Source of the DNA: CAYYYJ01 sp964476045
GTDB lineage: Archaea > Aenigmatarchaeota > Aenigmatarchaeia > QMZP01 > JACQNV01
Length of the DNA stretch: 11,803 bases
Assembly: GCA_964476045.1 (NCBI GenBank)
Contig: CAYYYJ010000028.1
Location: forward strand, 1 to 11,803
Reading direction: 5' to 3'
A program made the position numbers and the translations under genes. This document shows positions 6,955-11,675 of the stretch, one piece after another (positions within the stretch are counted from its first letter, which is position 1; every line of letters begins with the position of its first letter). Under the pieces are notes generated by a model. It was not told the DNA's origin, did not search any database, and saw only the letters and a list, made by a program, of their open reading frames with translations.

Positions 6955-7598
6955 TTGCTGAATAGTCAAGAAGTAAATAATAGTGATCTCAGTCTATTCT
7001 GTTTCCTTGGATGTGGTATTTCTATCTTTTCATAGAATGTCATTACTTCCGATTTTTTCCCTATCCTCAGAATAAACTCGTTCTTATTACTTTCTTTAAA
7101 TATTTTAGACTCTATCCCATTTTCTTTTAAAACTTCTCTGAACCAAGAAATCATAACCTCGCTTCTTGACCATATCTCTATTTTAACCCTGGTTCTATCT
7201 ACCGTGACGCTTCCATCGCCAGCTATCCAACCGCTTAAATAAGAGTTCTTCTCTTCTAAAGAATTCAAGTTTGGCGGTTGAATGGTTATAGATTTTGCTC
7301 CAGAAGGGATGTTATATTTCTTGTTCAGTTCCCTCCATAGTTTTGCAGACGACACGTTTATCTTATACTTCAGTTTACCAAAACCTGATATAGAAGGTTT
7401 CGGAATTACTGTTTTTCCTGTAATTCGGTGTATCATTGGGATAGTTTTAGCTTTTAGAAAATCAACGTCACTATTTATTATGAAGATAGTGTTCTTATCT
7501 TGTCCTAAGTGACCATCACTTCCAACTATCCCAGCGAACACATCAATGTCGCCCATATTTCTAATTGGTTCAGAGACTAAAATACTTCTTGACTATTT
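6955..7598 (-). other. BHB intron after E. coli 2583, 644 nt, encodes LAGLIDADG protein
   Basis: Inserted next to U2584-U2585. BHB: outer TTA/TAA, central GCTG/CAGC, bulges GGA and AAT cut as GG^A and AA^T, and a perfect 15-bp inner helix (7583-7597 with 6961-6975). The splice product GCTGGG-TTAAG matches universal GCTGGG-TTTAG. The last codons of the encoded endonuclease lie inside the terminal helix. Confidence 0.85.
6966..7556 (-). CDS. LAGLIDADG homing endonuclease of the 2583 intron
   Basis: 196 residues, two-motif (monomeric) LAGLIDADG endonuclease, which cuts intron-less 23S genes at the insertion site so that repair copies the intron in. Motif 1 is FAGIVGSDG (7-15), motif 2 is LSGWIAGDGS (107-116); each ends in the acidic residue that binds the catalytic metal. 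About 90 residues separate them, as in monomeric members. ATG 7556 is 42 nt inside the intron 5' end; no TATA box or structured leader is seen, so it is presumably read from the rRNA precursor or the excised intron. The stop is 11 nt before the 3' splice site, with Phe-Thr-Ser-stop encoded by one arm of the 15-bp intron terminal helix. Confidence 0.88.
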   Translation of the reverse strand: MGDIDVFAGIVGSDGHLGQDKNTIFIINSDVDFLKAKTIPMIHRITGKTVIPKPSISGFGKLKYKINVSSAKLWRELNKKYNIPSGAKSITIQPPNLNSLEEKNSYLSGWIAGDGSVTVDRTRVKIEIWSRSEVMISWFREVLKENGIESKIFKESNKNEFILRIGKKSEVMTFYEKIEIPHPRKQNRLRSLLFTS

Positions 7599-7647
7599 CC
7601 CAGCTAACGTGGCTCTTTGATGGGTGAACACCCCCACCCTTGGCTGC

Positions 7648-7751
7648 TTACAGGAGCCCCTTTTCTTTAGAAAAGAAAAGGCCCTCGGGTTCAAAAGAAA
7701 ATATTTTTCTTTACCTTAAGGCTTTCTTTTTTTTTGAAAAAGAAAGGCTTA
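7648..7751 (-). other. BHB intron after E. coli 2534, 104 nt, built of three T/A hairpins
   Basis: BHB: central GCAG/CTGT, bulges CAT and AAG (CA^T, AA^G), inner AGCC/GGCT after one A-C mismatch. Splicing gives GGCTGTGCAGCAGCAGCC, matching archaeal GGCCGTGCAGCAGCGGCC exactly in length. The interior is three tandem hairpins: CTTTCTTTTT/AAAAAGAAAG (7722-7746), AAAGAAAA/TTTTCTTT (about 7693-7711) and CCTTTTCTTT/AAAGAAAAGG (7659-7681). No ORF on the rRNA strand. Confidence 0.78.
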
Positions 7752-7808
7752 TGCTGCACAGCCAGGAGGAGCCGAGCCGACGGCGGAGAAGCAACGCGCG
7801 GGGTCAAT

Positions 7809-8078
7809 TTATTCCCACGAGTTATCATGCTAGACTTTCATCTGAATGGTTGAAACCGATTTTCAAAACAATTGGATCAAAAATCGGTTTCGTCCCTTTC
7901 ATCAACTTCCGCCGTTATATAAGCGACATAGACGAATCTACGTCAGACCTATTAACGGGTTTTTAGTCTTTCAACTGACTTTGTCATTTGACATCAGTGT
8001 GATTGGAAAATGTTGCTGAGACATTCACCAATCAGTGGACTTTACTTAACTACTTTTATCTAAGAGAAAACTCGTGGC
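7809..8078 (-). other. BHB intron after E. coli 2477, 270 nt, no ORF
   Basis: BHB: central GTTC/GAAT, bulges CTG and AAA (CT^G, AA^A), inner CCACGAGTT/AACTCGTGG (9 bp). Splice product GTTCCTATTGACCCC, against E. coli GTTCATATCGACGG, same length. The intron 5' end can also pair with the exon (GTGGCGGG with CCTGCCAC), an alternative fold that would compete with the mature helix. Contains the 7852-7891 hairpin and several smaller stems (TGATTGG/CCAATCA). Confidence 0.78.
7852..7891 (-). repeat. GAAAC/GTTTC hairpin, copy in the 2477 intron
   Basis: Stem GAAACCGATTTT/AAAATCGGTTTC with a long loop, flanked on the - strand by GGGAC and CAACC. Member of a six-copy hairpin family in this rRNA region. 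Confidence 0.55.
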
Positions 8079-8146
8079 AGGAACTTTCGCCCGCCACGAC
8101 TCCATTACCCCCGAGATAGCTTTTCTGTTAAACCTAGCCCCCAGTA

Positions 8147-8188
8147 AACCTCTGTTGGACACTGATCTGAAGATCAGTGTCGGTCCAT
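8147..8188 (-). other. Candidate 42-nt intron or helix extension near E. coli 2395-2410
   Basis: Possible BHB: central CCTC/GAGG, bulges ATA and TTT. Splicing would give a product about 1 nt longer than archaeal 23S here. The inner helix next to the bulges is weak (TG/CA only) and the core is just the 8158-8181 hairpin, so it could equally be a retained extension of helix 88. Confidence 0.35.
8158..8181 (-). repeat. GAAAC/GTTTC-family hairpin
   Basis: Perfect 11-bp palindrome GACACTGATCT/AGATCAGTGTC with a 2-nt spacer, flanked on the - strand by GGACC and CAACA. Same flanks as the other five family members. Confidence 0.55.
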
Positions 8189-8352
8189 ATGAGGACATAA
8201 GGGATCGCTAAGCCACACTTTCGTGTTAGGATCTCTTACTGGCAAAGATCCTATCAAGCTTCCTTTTGCCTTTGCACTCTTTTCCGGATTTCCAGTCTAG
8301 AAGTACCGCTATATTTTTTCCAGTAAATTGTTTTCTTGGGTACTGAAAGTTG

Positions 8353-8374
8353 GAAGCTGACTTTTGTCAGCTTC
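8353..8374 (-). repeat. GAAAC/GTTTC-family hairpin in the 2310 intron
   Basis: GAAGCTGAC/GTCAGCTTC with an AAAA loop, flanked on the - strand by AAAGACC and CAACTTT, the flanks themselves pairing (GAAAG/CTTTC). Confidence 0.55.
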
Positions 8375-8383
8375 GGTCTTTCT

Positions 8384-9370
8384 TTAGCCTTTCTTTTGGA
8401 AAGAAAGGCTAGAATTCCGACCCGGATGAGGAAACCTATGCCCGTGATCTACCAGAATTTTTATTAAACCTGCCTTATCTATTGCTGTTAAAACAGGCAA
8501 ATCTTTAAACCTATTCATAAGATTTGGATAAGTATAAACAATTACCGTATACCCATTATTTATCAAAGTCACAATTTTCGATACTGTTCTCTCAACATGG
8601 TTTTTCCAGTCAAAACCGACAACTTCTATTATTGTTTTATTGTCTGATAACACAAAATCTGGAAAATAACTCAGTATGTGTTTTTCATAGCTGTATTGGA
8701 TTTTATAAGCGTCCAACAAAGAAGCGACTTCCAATTCTTTATTGCTTCTAAGCCTGAAGTCATTATATAGAATTCTTTTGTTTATAGATTTTGGAAACAT
8801 CTCTTTGAGTCTTGACCTAAGAACTTCTTTTCCATATTTGTTTACTGTAGAAGTTCCGCCTTTACTCCCTATTATTCTGTAGGCGTCTTTCCCATATTTT
8901 TCGAGAAGTTTTGTGGAGATGGAAGATCTCCACTTATCATAAAGTCCTCTATCTTCCTCAAACTTCTTATCTAAAGAGGCTTTTCCCTTCTTTCCAAGGA
9001 TTTTGCTCCAATTAGAACCATATTTATTTTTTGTTGCCGCAAATCCAGCCTTTCTAGCTTTTTCCAACACTTGTTTCAAATCAATTACACGAAAATTAGT
9101 CTCACGGGTTTTTAGTTTATATTTAGATCTCCACTTCTGGAAATCTTTTGCTGGAAGTGTTCTAGAAGCTTCTAAATAAAGTTTCAATCTGCCATAAGGG
9201 ACTTCTAATTTTTCTGATAGCTCTCTGAATGTTTTACATTTCAGGTCAGCTTTCAGATCAACGAAGAAACTTCTGGCTTCATCTTTACTGAACTTTATTC
9301 TTATGTTTTCAGATAGTTCTTTTTCAGAAAAAAGATCTTTTGAATTTATCTGAAAATTTTTAATTTTCAT
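8384..9370 (-). CDS. Probable PD-(D/E)XK-type homing endonuclease of the 2287 intron
   Basis: 328 residues with no LAGLIDADG motif. The C-terminal half has SNKELEVASLL (209-219), SYFPDFVLSD (234-243, Pro-Asp) and KTIIEVVGFDW (245-255), followed by a helix-strand pair (SKIVTLINNGYTVIVYT). This is the E...PDF...xExxG layout of Vsr/DUF559-like PD-(D/E)XK nucleases; the usual Lys is Val (EVV), so activity is not certain. The N-terminus has a probable helix-turn-helix (FRELSEKLEVPYGRLKLYLE, 48-67), and the middle is Lys-rich with NKYGSNW/KYGKEV-type repeats resembling DNA-binding modules. ATG 9370 lies 12 nt after the structured leader at 9383-9455. The last 20 or so codons read through the 3' splice site, the 23-nt micro-exon and into the next intron, so the full protein needs unspliced RNA. 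Confidence 0.72.
   Translation of the reverse strand: MKIKNFQINSKDLFSEKELSENIRIKFSKDEARSFFVDLKADLKCKTFRELSEKLEVPYGRLKLYLEASRTLPAKDFQKWRSKYKLKTRETNFRVIDLKQVLEKARKAGFAATKNKYGSNWSKILGKKGKASLDKKFEEDRGLYDKWRSSISTKLLEKYGKDAYRIIGSKGGTSTVNKYGKEVLRSRLKEMFPKSINKRILYNDFRLRSNKELEVASLLDAYKIQYSYEKHILSYFPDFVLSDNKTIIEVVGFDWKNHVERTVSKIVTLINNGYTVIVYTYPNLMNRFKDLPVLTAIDKAGLIKILVDHGHRFPHPGRNSSLSFQKKG
8385..8411 (-). repeat. 12-bp TAGCCTTTCTTT hairpin
   Basis: TAGCCTTTCTTT/AAAGAAAGGCTA with a 3-nt loop. The arms resemble the CTTTCTTTTT and CCTTTTCTTT arms of the hairpins in the 2534 intron. The stop codon of the endonuclease (8384-8386) lies in its outer end. Confidence 0.5.
8415..8437 (-). other. 23-nt micro-exon of 23S rRNA (E. 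coli 2288-2310)
   Basis: Aligns without gaps to E. coli 2288-2310 (starts AGGTTTCC, ends GGGTCGGAA). TTCCT pairs with AGGAA of GGAAGCTTGAT downstream to rebuild helix 82. Lies between the 2287 and 2310 introns. Confidence 0.78.
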
Positions 9371-9477
9371 GATTAAATTTTGGTGAAGCAGGCTTATCTG
9401 ACTTTCGAGAGCATCATCCCTATTCCGCTATCGAAAGGGAGAATATGCCTGCTGAACTTATTTTCCAGTAGATCACT
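8438..9477 (-). other. BHB intron after E. coli 2287, 1040 nt, encodes PD-(D/E)XK protein
   Basis: BHB: central GCCC/GGGC, bulges TAA and ATA (TA^A, AT^A), inner GTGATCTACTGGAA/TTCTGGTAGATCAC (14 bp with two G-U pairs; arms at 9463-9476 and 8444-8457). Splice product GCCCTA-AGGTTT matches archaeal CCCTAAGGT. Order inside: terminal helix, structured leader, endonuclease gene. Confidence 0.82.
9383..9455 (-). repeat. Structured leader element, copy 2 (73 nt)
   Basis: Direct repeat of 11316-11390 in another intron. Predicted fold on the - strand: outer AGCAGGC/GCCTGCT, internal loop, inner CTTTCGATAGC/GCTCTCGAAAG (one mismatch), apical loop GGAATAGGGATGAT. Differences from copy 1 (one C/T, a 2-nt indel, one or two bases in the apical loop) all fall in unpaired parts. 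It ends 12 nt before the ATG at 9370, the same spacing as copy 1. Confidence 0.75.
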
Positions 9478-9559
9478 TAGGGCGCTTTCGATGCTTTGTC
9501 GAAAGCGTACCGCTTGCTGGTCTAAGAGGATTATTTCACGGAATACTACTAATGTTGTG

Positions 9560-9566
9560 TTTATAT
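9560..9566 (+). promoter_or_regulatory. TATA box of the antisense endonuclease gene
   Basis: TTTATAT, centred 25 nt before ATG 9588, inside the intron and pointing against rRNA transcription. Same leaderless spacing as the chromosomal genes on the left of the window. Confidence 0.5.
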
Positions 9567-9587
9567 TGAAAATAAATAAGTAAAATT

Positions 9588-10199
9588 ATGAACGAGGATT
9601 TGGCACACCTTATTGGTTTTCTATTATCAGATGGTTCTGTTTACTATGATAAATCTAAAAGAACTTACTGTATTCAATTTACAAATAAATCAGATAACTT
9701 ACGCCTAATTTTTAAAAATCTCATGGAAAAGTGTTTCGGTGTTACAAAATTCTATGAAATTAGTAAAAAAGATGTAATTTCTGTCAGAGTCTTTTCCAAA
9801 ATAATTGCAGAATATTTATTCTTTTTCTCTCCAACTTTCAGAACCTTGCCTTGTAACCAGTTCCCGAGATGCAATAATCATTTGAAACATGGTAAAAGCC
9901 TTGTGTACAATTCTATAGAATATCCGCCATGTAAAATCCCTGATGAAATCTTCAATAATAAACTCTATGCAAAACGTTTTATTGAAGGTTTTACATCCGG
10001 AGACGGATCCCTTAATATTTATCCACAATACGGAATCTATAGAATCGAGTTAACTTGTTTTCATCCATTCTTAAGAAAGCAGATTGTAAAATGTCTAACT
10101 TTCTTGGAACTTCCAACAAGATCAAATTGGAGGTCTGTCTTTGTTTCTGGAAAAGACAATGTTCGTAAATTCCTTAGAGACATTCCTGTTATTAAATAA
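9588..10199 (+). CDS. LAGLIDADG homing endonuclease, antisense to 23S rRNA
   Basis: 203 residues, two LAGLIDADG motifs: HLIGFLLSDGS (8-18) and FIEGFTSGDGS (131-141), both with the catalytic acidic residue and a Ser after Gly, as in archaeal rRNA-intron endonucleases. Between them, four Cys (89-115 region: LPCNQ, PRCNN, PPCKI) could bind a metal, but this is weak. It occupies most of the P-loop intron on the strand opposite the rRNA, so it cannot be translated from the pre-rRNA or the excised intron. A TATA box 25 nt before the ATG offers a private leaderless promoter. The stop (10197-10199) is 13 nt from the intron boundary. Confidence 0.88.
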   Translation: MNEDLAHLIGFLLSDGSVYYDKSKRTYCIQFTNKSDNLRLIFKNLMEKCFGVTKFYEISKKDVISVRVFSKIIAEYLFFFSPTFRTLPCNQFPRCNNHLKHGKSLVYNSIEYPPCKIPDEIFNNKLYAKRFIEGFTSGDGSLNIYPQYGIYRIELTCFHPFLRKQIVKCLTFLELPTRSNWRSVFVSGKDNVRKFLRDIPVIK

Positions 10200-10294
10200 T
10201 TCCTCAAAGACTCCCAGCCAAACTGCCCAACTAATGCTGTCCGCCTAAGCGTAAGCAGTATAGCAACGGTATGGTAGTGTTACACCTACAGACC

Positions 10295-10318
10295 GAAACT
10301 GATCATCAGATCAGTTTC
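10295..10318 (+). repeat. GAAAC/GTTTC-family hairpin in the L1-stalk exon
   Basis: GAAACTGATC/GATCAGTTTC, loop ATCA. The family flanks (GACC before, CCAG after) are on the + strand here, so this copy is inverted relative to the others. No acceptable BHB surrounds it; it is probably kept in mature rRNA as a helix extension. Confidence 0.55.
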
Positions 10319-10417
10319 CAGTTTTCCGCATTCCCCAGAACCGAAGCCCTGGGTTCGACGCTCCTACCTACTCTATGAGACCATCACTATACCACAACAT
10401 CAACCTGCAGTAAAGTT

Positions 10418-10515
10418 TTCCGTTGAAGCTAAGAGATAATAAAAACTAGCCAGATTACTAGATCGATAAAAATCGACATAGATACATCTGGACAAGAAAC
10501 AACTCTTAGCCCCAT
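10418..10515 (-). other. BHB intron after E. coli 2070, 98 nt, no own ORF
   Basis: BHB: central CCGT/ACGG, bulges AGA and AAA (AG^A, AA^A), inner TGGGGCTAAGAG/CTCTTAGCTTCA. Splice product CCCCGTAG-AACTTTACTGCAG matches archaeal CCCCGTGGAGCTTTACTGCAG in length. The interior holds CCAGAT/ATCTGG around ATCGAT arms. The stop codon of the endonuclease gene from the upstream intron falls inside it. Confidence 0.78.
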
Positions 10516-11303
10516 CTACGGGGTCTTCTCTTTGGGTTAAAAGAAATACCAGCTCTTTGTAGCATCGAAATCCTTTCTTGGATAGTCGTCTTATTTTTAG
10601 AAAATCCAAGTTTTTTCCAAACCAAATATTTTGTCATGTGTTTTGGATTCCAGAAACCAATAATATGCACCCATTTCTCTAAATTTTTCTTACCGTAAAG
10701 TTTTATAACATGTTCTATATTTACTTTACCGTTTCTAATTCTTTCCACATCAAATCTAATCTTTACTGTAAACCCTAGTTCTTGAAGTGCAACAAAAATG
10801 TCATTGATAAGCCCTTTGTTACTCATTGCGCATATCAACCCTGGATAACCGTTGTTATGAAAATATAATCCAAAATCTGTATCCGCCAACCCTCTTAAGC
10901 AACTTGTTAAGAGTTGTTTATTCTTTTTTACAAAGCTGGGTAGAGACTGAAGTTGCATTTTATTTCCATTAGGTAACCCAAGTACATTGTGTTTAAATGT
11001 TGCAACTGCTTTAGAACAGACAGATAAACAACATTTATCTGGATATTTGTTAGCGCTAACTGTTTTGTTGAACAACTCTTTTAAAATACGCGGTAAAATT
11101 TCTGAAACAAAAATCCAGTCTTCTTCCCTATTCCCATAATACCTTGTTAAATGTGTGCCACCTGGAATTATCTGAAGAGATCCATCTCCAAGATGGACGC
11201 CTGTTTCATAAGCCAATAATTCGTCATTTAATTCTGGTATCTTGACTTTATTTTTCTTGTCAAATTGGCTGAAAGCGATTTTAGGAAAAGACTGAATTTT
11301 CAT
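10506..11303 (-). CDS. LAGLIDADG homing endonuclease of the 2055 intron
   Basis: 265 residues with two motifs, YETGVHLGDGS (32-42) and SCLRGLADTDFG (134-145). The C-terminal part VHIIGFWNPKHMTKYLVWKK is typical of archaeal intron and intein endonucleases of this family. ATG 11303 lies 12 nt after the structured leader at 11316-11390. The reading frame runs through the 3' splice site, across the 15-nt micro-exon (coding about residues 258-263, Lys-Arg-Arg-Pro-Arg-Arg) and stops 10 nt inside the next intron (10506-10508), so splicing at either site truncates or re-frames it. N-terminus MKIQSF resembles MKIKNF of the neighbouring intron's unrelated nuclease. Confidence 0.88.
   Translation of the reverse strand: MKIQSFPKIAFSQFDKKNKVKIPELNDELLAYETGVHLGDGSLQIIPGGTHLTRYYGNREEDWIFVSEILPRILKELFNKTVSANKYPDKCCLSVCSKAVATFKHNVLGLPNGNKMQLQSLPSFVKKNKQLLTSCLRGLADTDFGLYFHNNGYPGLICAMSNKGLINDIFVALQELGFTVKIRFDVERIRNGKVNIEHVIKLYGKKNLEKWVHIIGFWNPKHMTKYLVWKKLGFSKNKTTIQERISMLQRAGISFNPKRRPRRWG
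10516..10530 (-). other. 15-nt micro-exon of 23S rRNA (E. coli 2056-2070)
   Basis: GAGAAGACCCCGTAG, isolated between an 882-nt and a 98-nt intron. It contains the tunnel-lining bases 2058-2062 with the archaeal G at 2058, and doubles as coding sequence for the endonuclease C-terminus. Confidence 0.8.
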
Positions 11304-11412
11304 GTTTGGTTCTTTGTGAAGCAGGCTTATCTGACTTTCGAGAGCATCATTCCTATATTCCGCTATCGAAAGAGAGAATATGCCTGCTGACTATGTTGGT
11401 ATTTCTTTCAAA
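10531..11412 (-). other. BHB intron after E. coli 2055, 882 nt, encodes LAGLIDADG protein
   Basis: BHB: central TGGG/CCCA, bulges ACT and AAG (AC^T, AA^G), inner TTGAAAGAAATACC/GGTATTTCTTTTAA (14 bp with one G-U; arms 11398-11411 and 10537-10550). Splice product GTGGGAC-GAGAAGACC matches archaeal/eukaryotic GACGAGAAGACCC. Inside: terminal helix, structured leader, endonuclease gene. Confidence 0.87.
11316..11390 (-). repeat. Structured leader element, copy 1 (75 nt)
   Basis: Near-identical to 9383-9455 (about 95 percent). Same predicted double-stem fold, apical loop GGAATATAGGAATGAT. Ends 12 nt before ATG 11303. It lacks AGTGCAAAGGC and other 23S landmarks, so it is intron-borne, not a displaced exon. 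Confidence 0.75.
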
Positions 11413-11541
11413 GTCCCACTGAAGGACTCCTGAGTATGCACAGGAGATATTAAGTTCGCTGGGCGCCAGTTCGGGACAGCAGAGATCTCGTTAAGCCATT
11501 CATGCGGGTCGACAATTAATCGACAAGGGATTACGCTACCT

Positions 11542-11675
11542 CTATCTCGATTATTGAAGGTTGGAAACAAATCCGAAGATTTGCTTCGCCCCTCTTCTTT
11601 TTCATAGTCGGATGTCATCGATGGATGCAATAAATTGCTCCACCTCATATCGGTGACTCAAATGACCAACATCGA
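11542..11675 (-). other. BHB intron after E. coli 1927, 134 nt, no ORF
   Basis: Directly 3' of helix 69, at a site I recall as intron-bearing in other archaea. BHB: outer ACC/GGT, central GTCT/AGAT, bulges TAT and AGA (TA^T, AG^A), inner CGAT/ATCG. Splice product GTCTTA-AGGTAGCG is the archaeal consensus. Contains the 11564-11587 hairpin. Confidence 0.8.
11564..11587 (-). repeat. GAAAC/GTTTC-family hairpin in the 1927 intron
   Basis: GAAGCAAATC/GATTTGTTTC with a TTCG tetraloop and one G-U pair, flanked on the - strand by GGGGC and CAACC. Confidence 0.55.

Larger units (their letters stand above)
8290..8414 (-). other. BHB intron after E. coli 2310, 125 nt, no complete ORF
   Basis: BHB: outer CCGGG/TCCGG (5 bp), central TCGG/CTGG, bulges AAT and AAA (AA^T, AA^A), inner TCTAG/CTAGA. 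The product CCGGGTCGGAAATCCGG has the same 17-nt length as archaeal CCGGGTCAGAAATCCGG. Contains two hairpins (8385-8411 and 8353-8374). The last 10 codons of the endonuclease from the preceding intron read into it. Confidence 0.8.
9514..10212 (-). other. BHB intron after E. coli 2252 (P-loop), 699 nt, with antisense endonuclease gene
   Basis: Splits the P-loop that base-pairs with the CCA end of P-site tRNA. BHB: central GCTG/CAGC, bulges GGA and AAG (GG^A, AA^G), inner GTCT/AGAC, then GAGGA/TCCTC and TTATTT/AAATAA. Splice product GCTGGG-GCGG restores the universal P-loop exactly. The 5' exon GCTGGG and intron end CAGCAA are identical to those of the 2583 intron. The encoded gene runs on + , opposite the rRNA. 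Confidence 0.87.

Noticed and set aside
7640..7966. 108-codon open frame on + across the 2534 and 2477 introns
   Set aside because: It covers conserved 23S exon sequence (7752-7808), is low-complexity Lys/Phe/Arg, and has no motif or promoter; a chance frame antisense to rRNA.
9383..9455. Reading the repeated 73-nt element as a 23S exon (helix 82 region) displaced into another intron
   Set aside because: It lacks AGTGCAAAGGC, which is found in its proper place near 8270, and the BHB at 9477/8438 puts the element inside the intron.
10285..10325. Intron around the 10295-10318 hairpin
   Set aside because: No 4-bp central helix with two 3-nt bulges could be drawn; more likely an extended helix in the L1 stalk region.
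11316..11390. Hammerhead or HDV-like ribozyme, or box C/D RNA
   Set aside because: ATGATG and GAAAG are present, but the required core order and pairings are not; no D box on the transcribed strand.
10531..11412. Group I or group II intron
   Set aside because: No group I P7/P3 core or terminal G, no group II domain V; BHB with 14-bp helix explains the ends fully.
11391..11648. 85-codon open frame on - through the 1927 intron and following exon
   Set aside because: Most of it is 23S exon sequence (GAGGTAGCG to GTGGGAC); no protein features and no start context.
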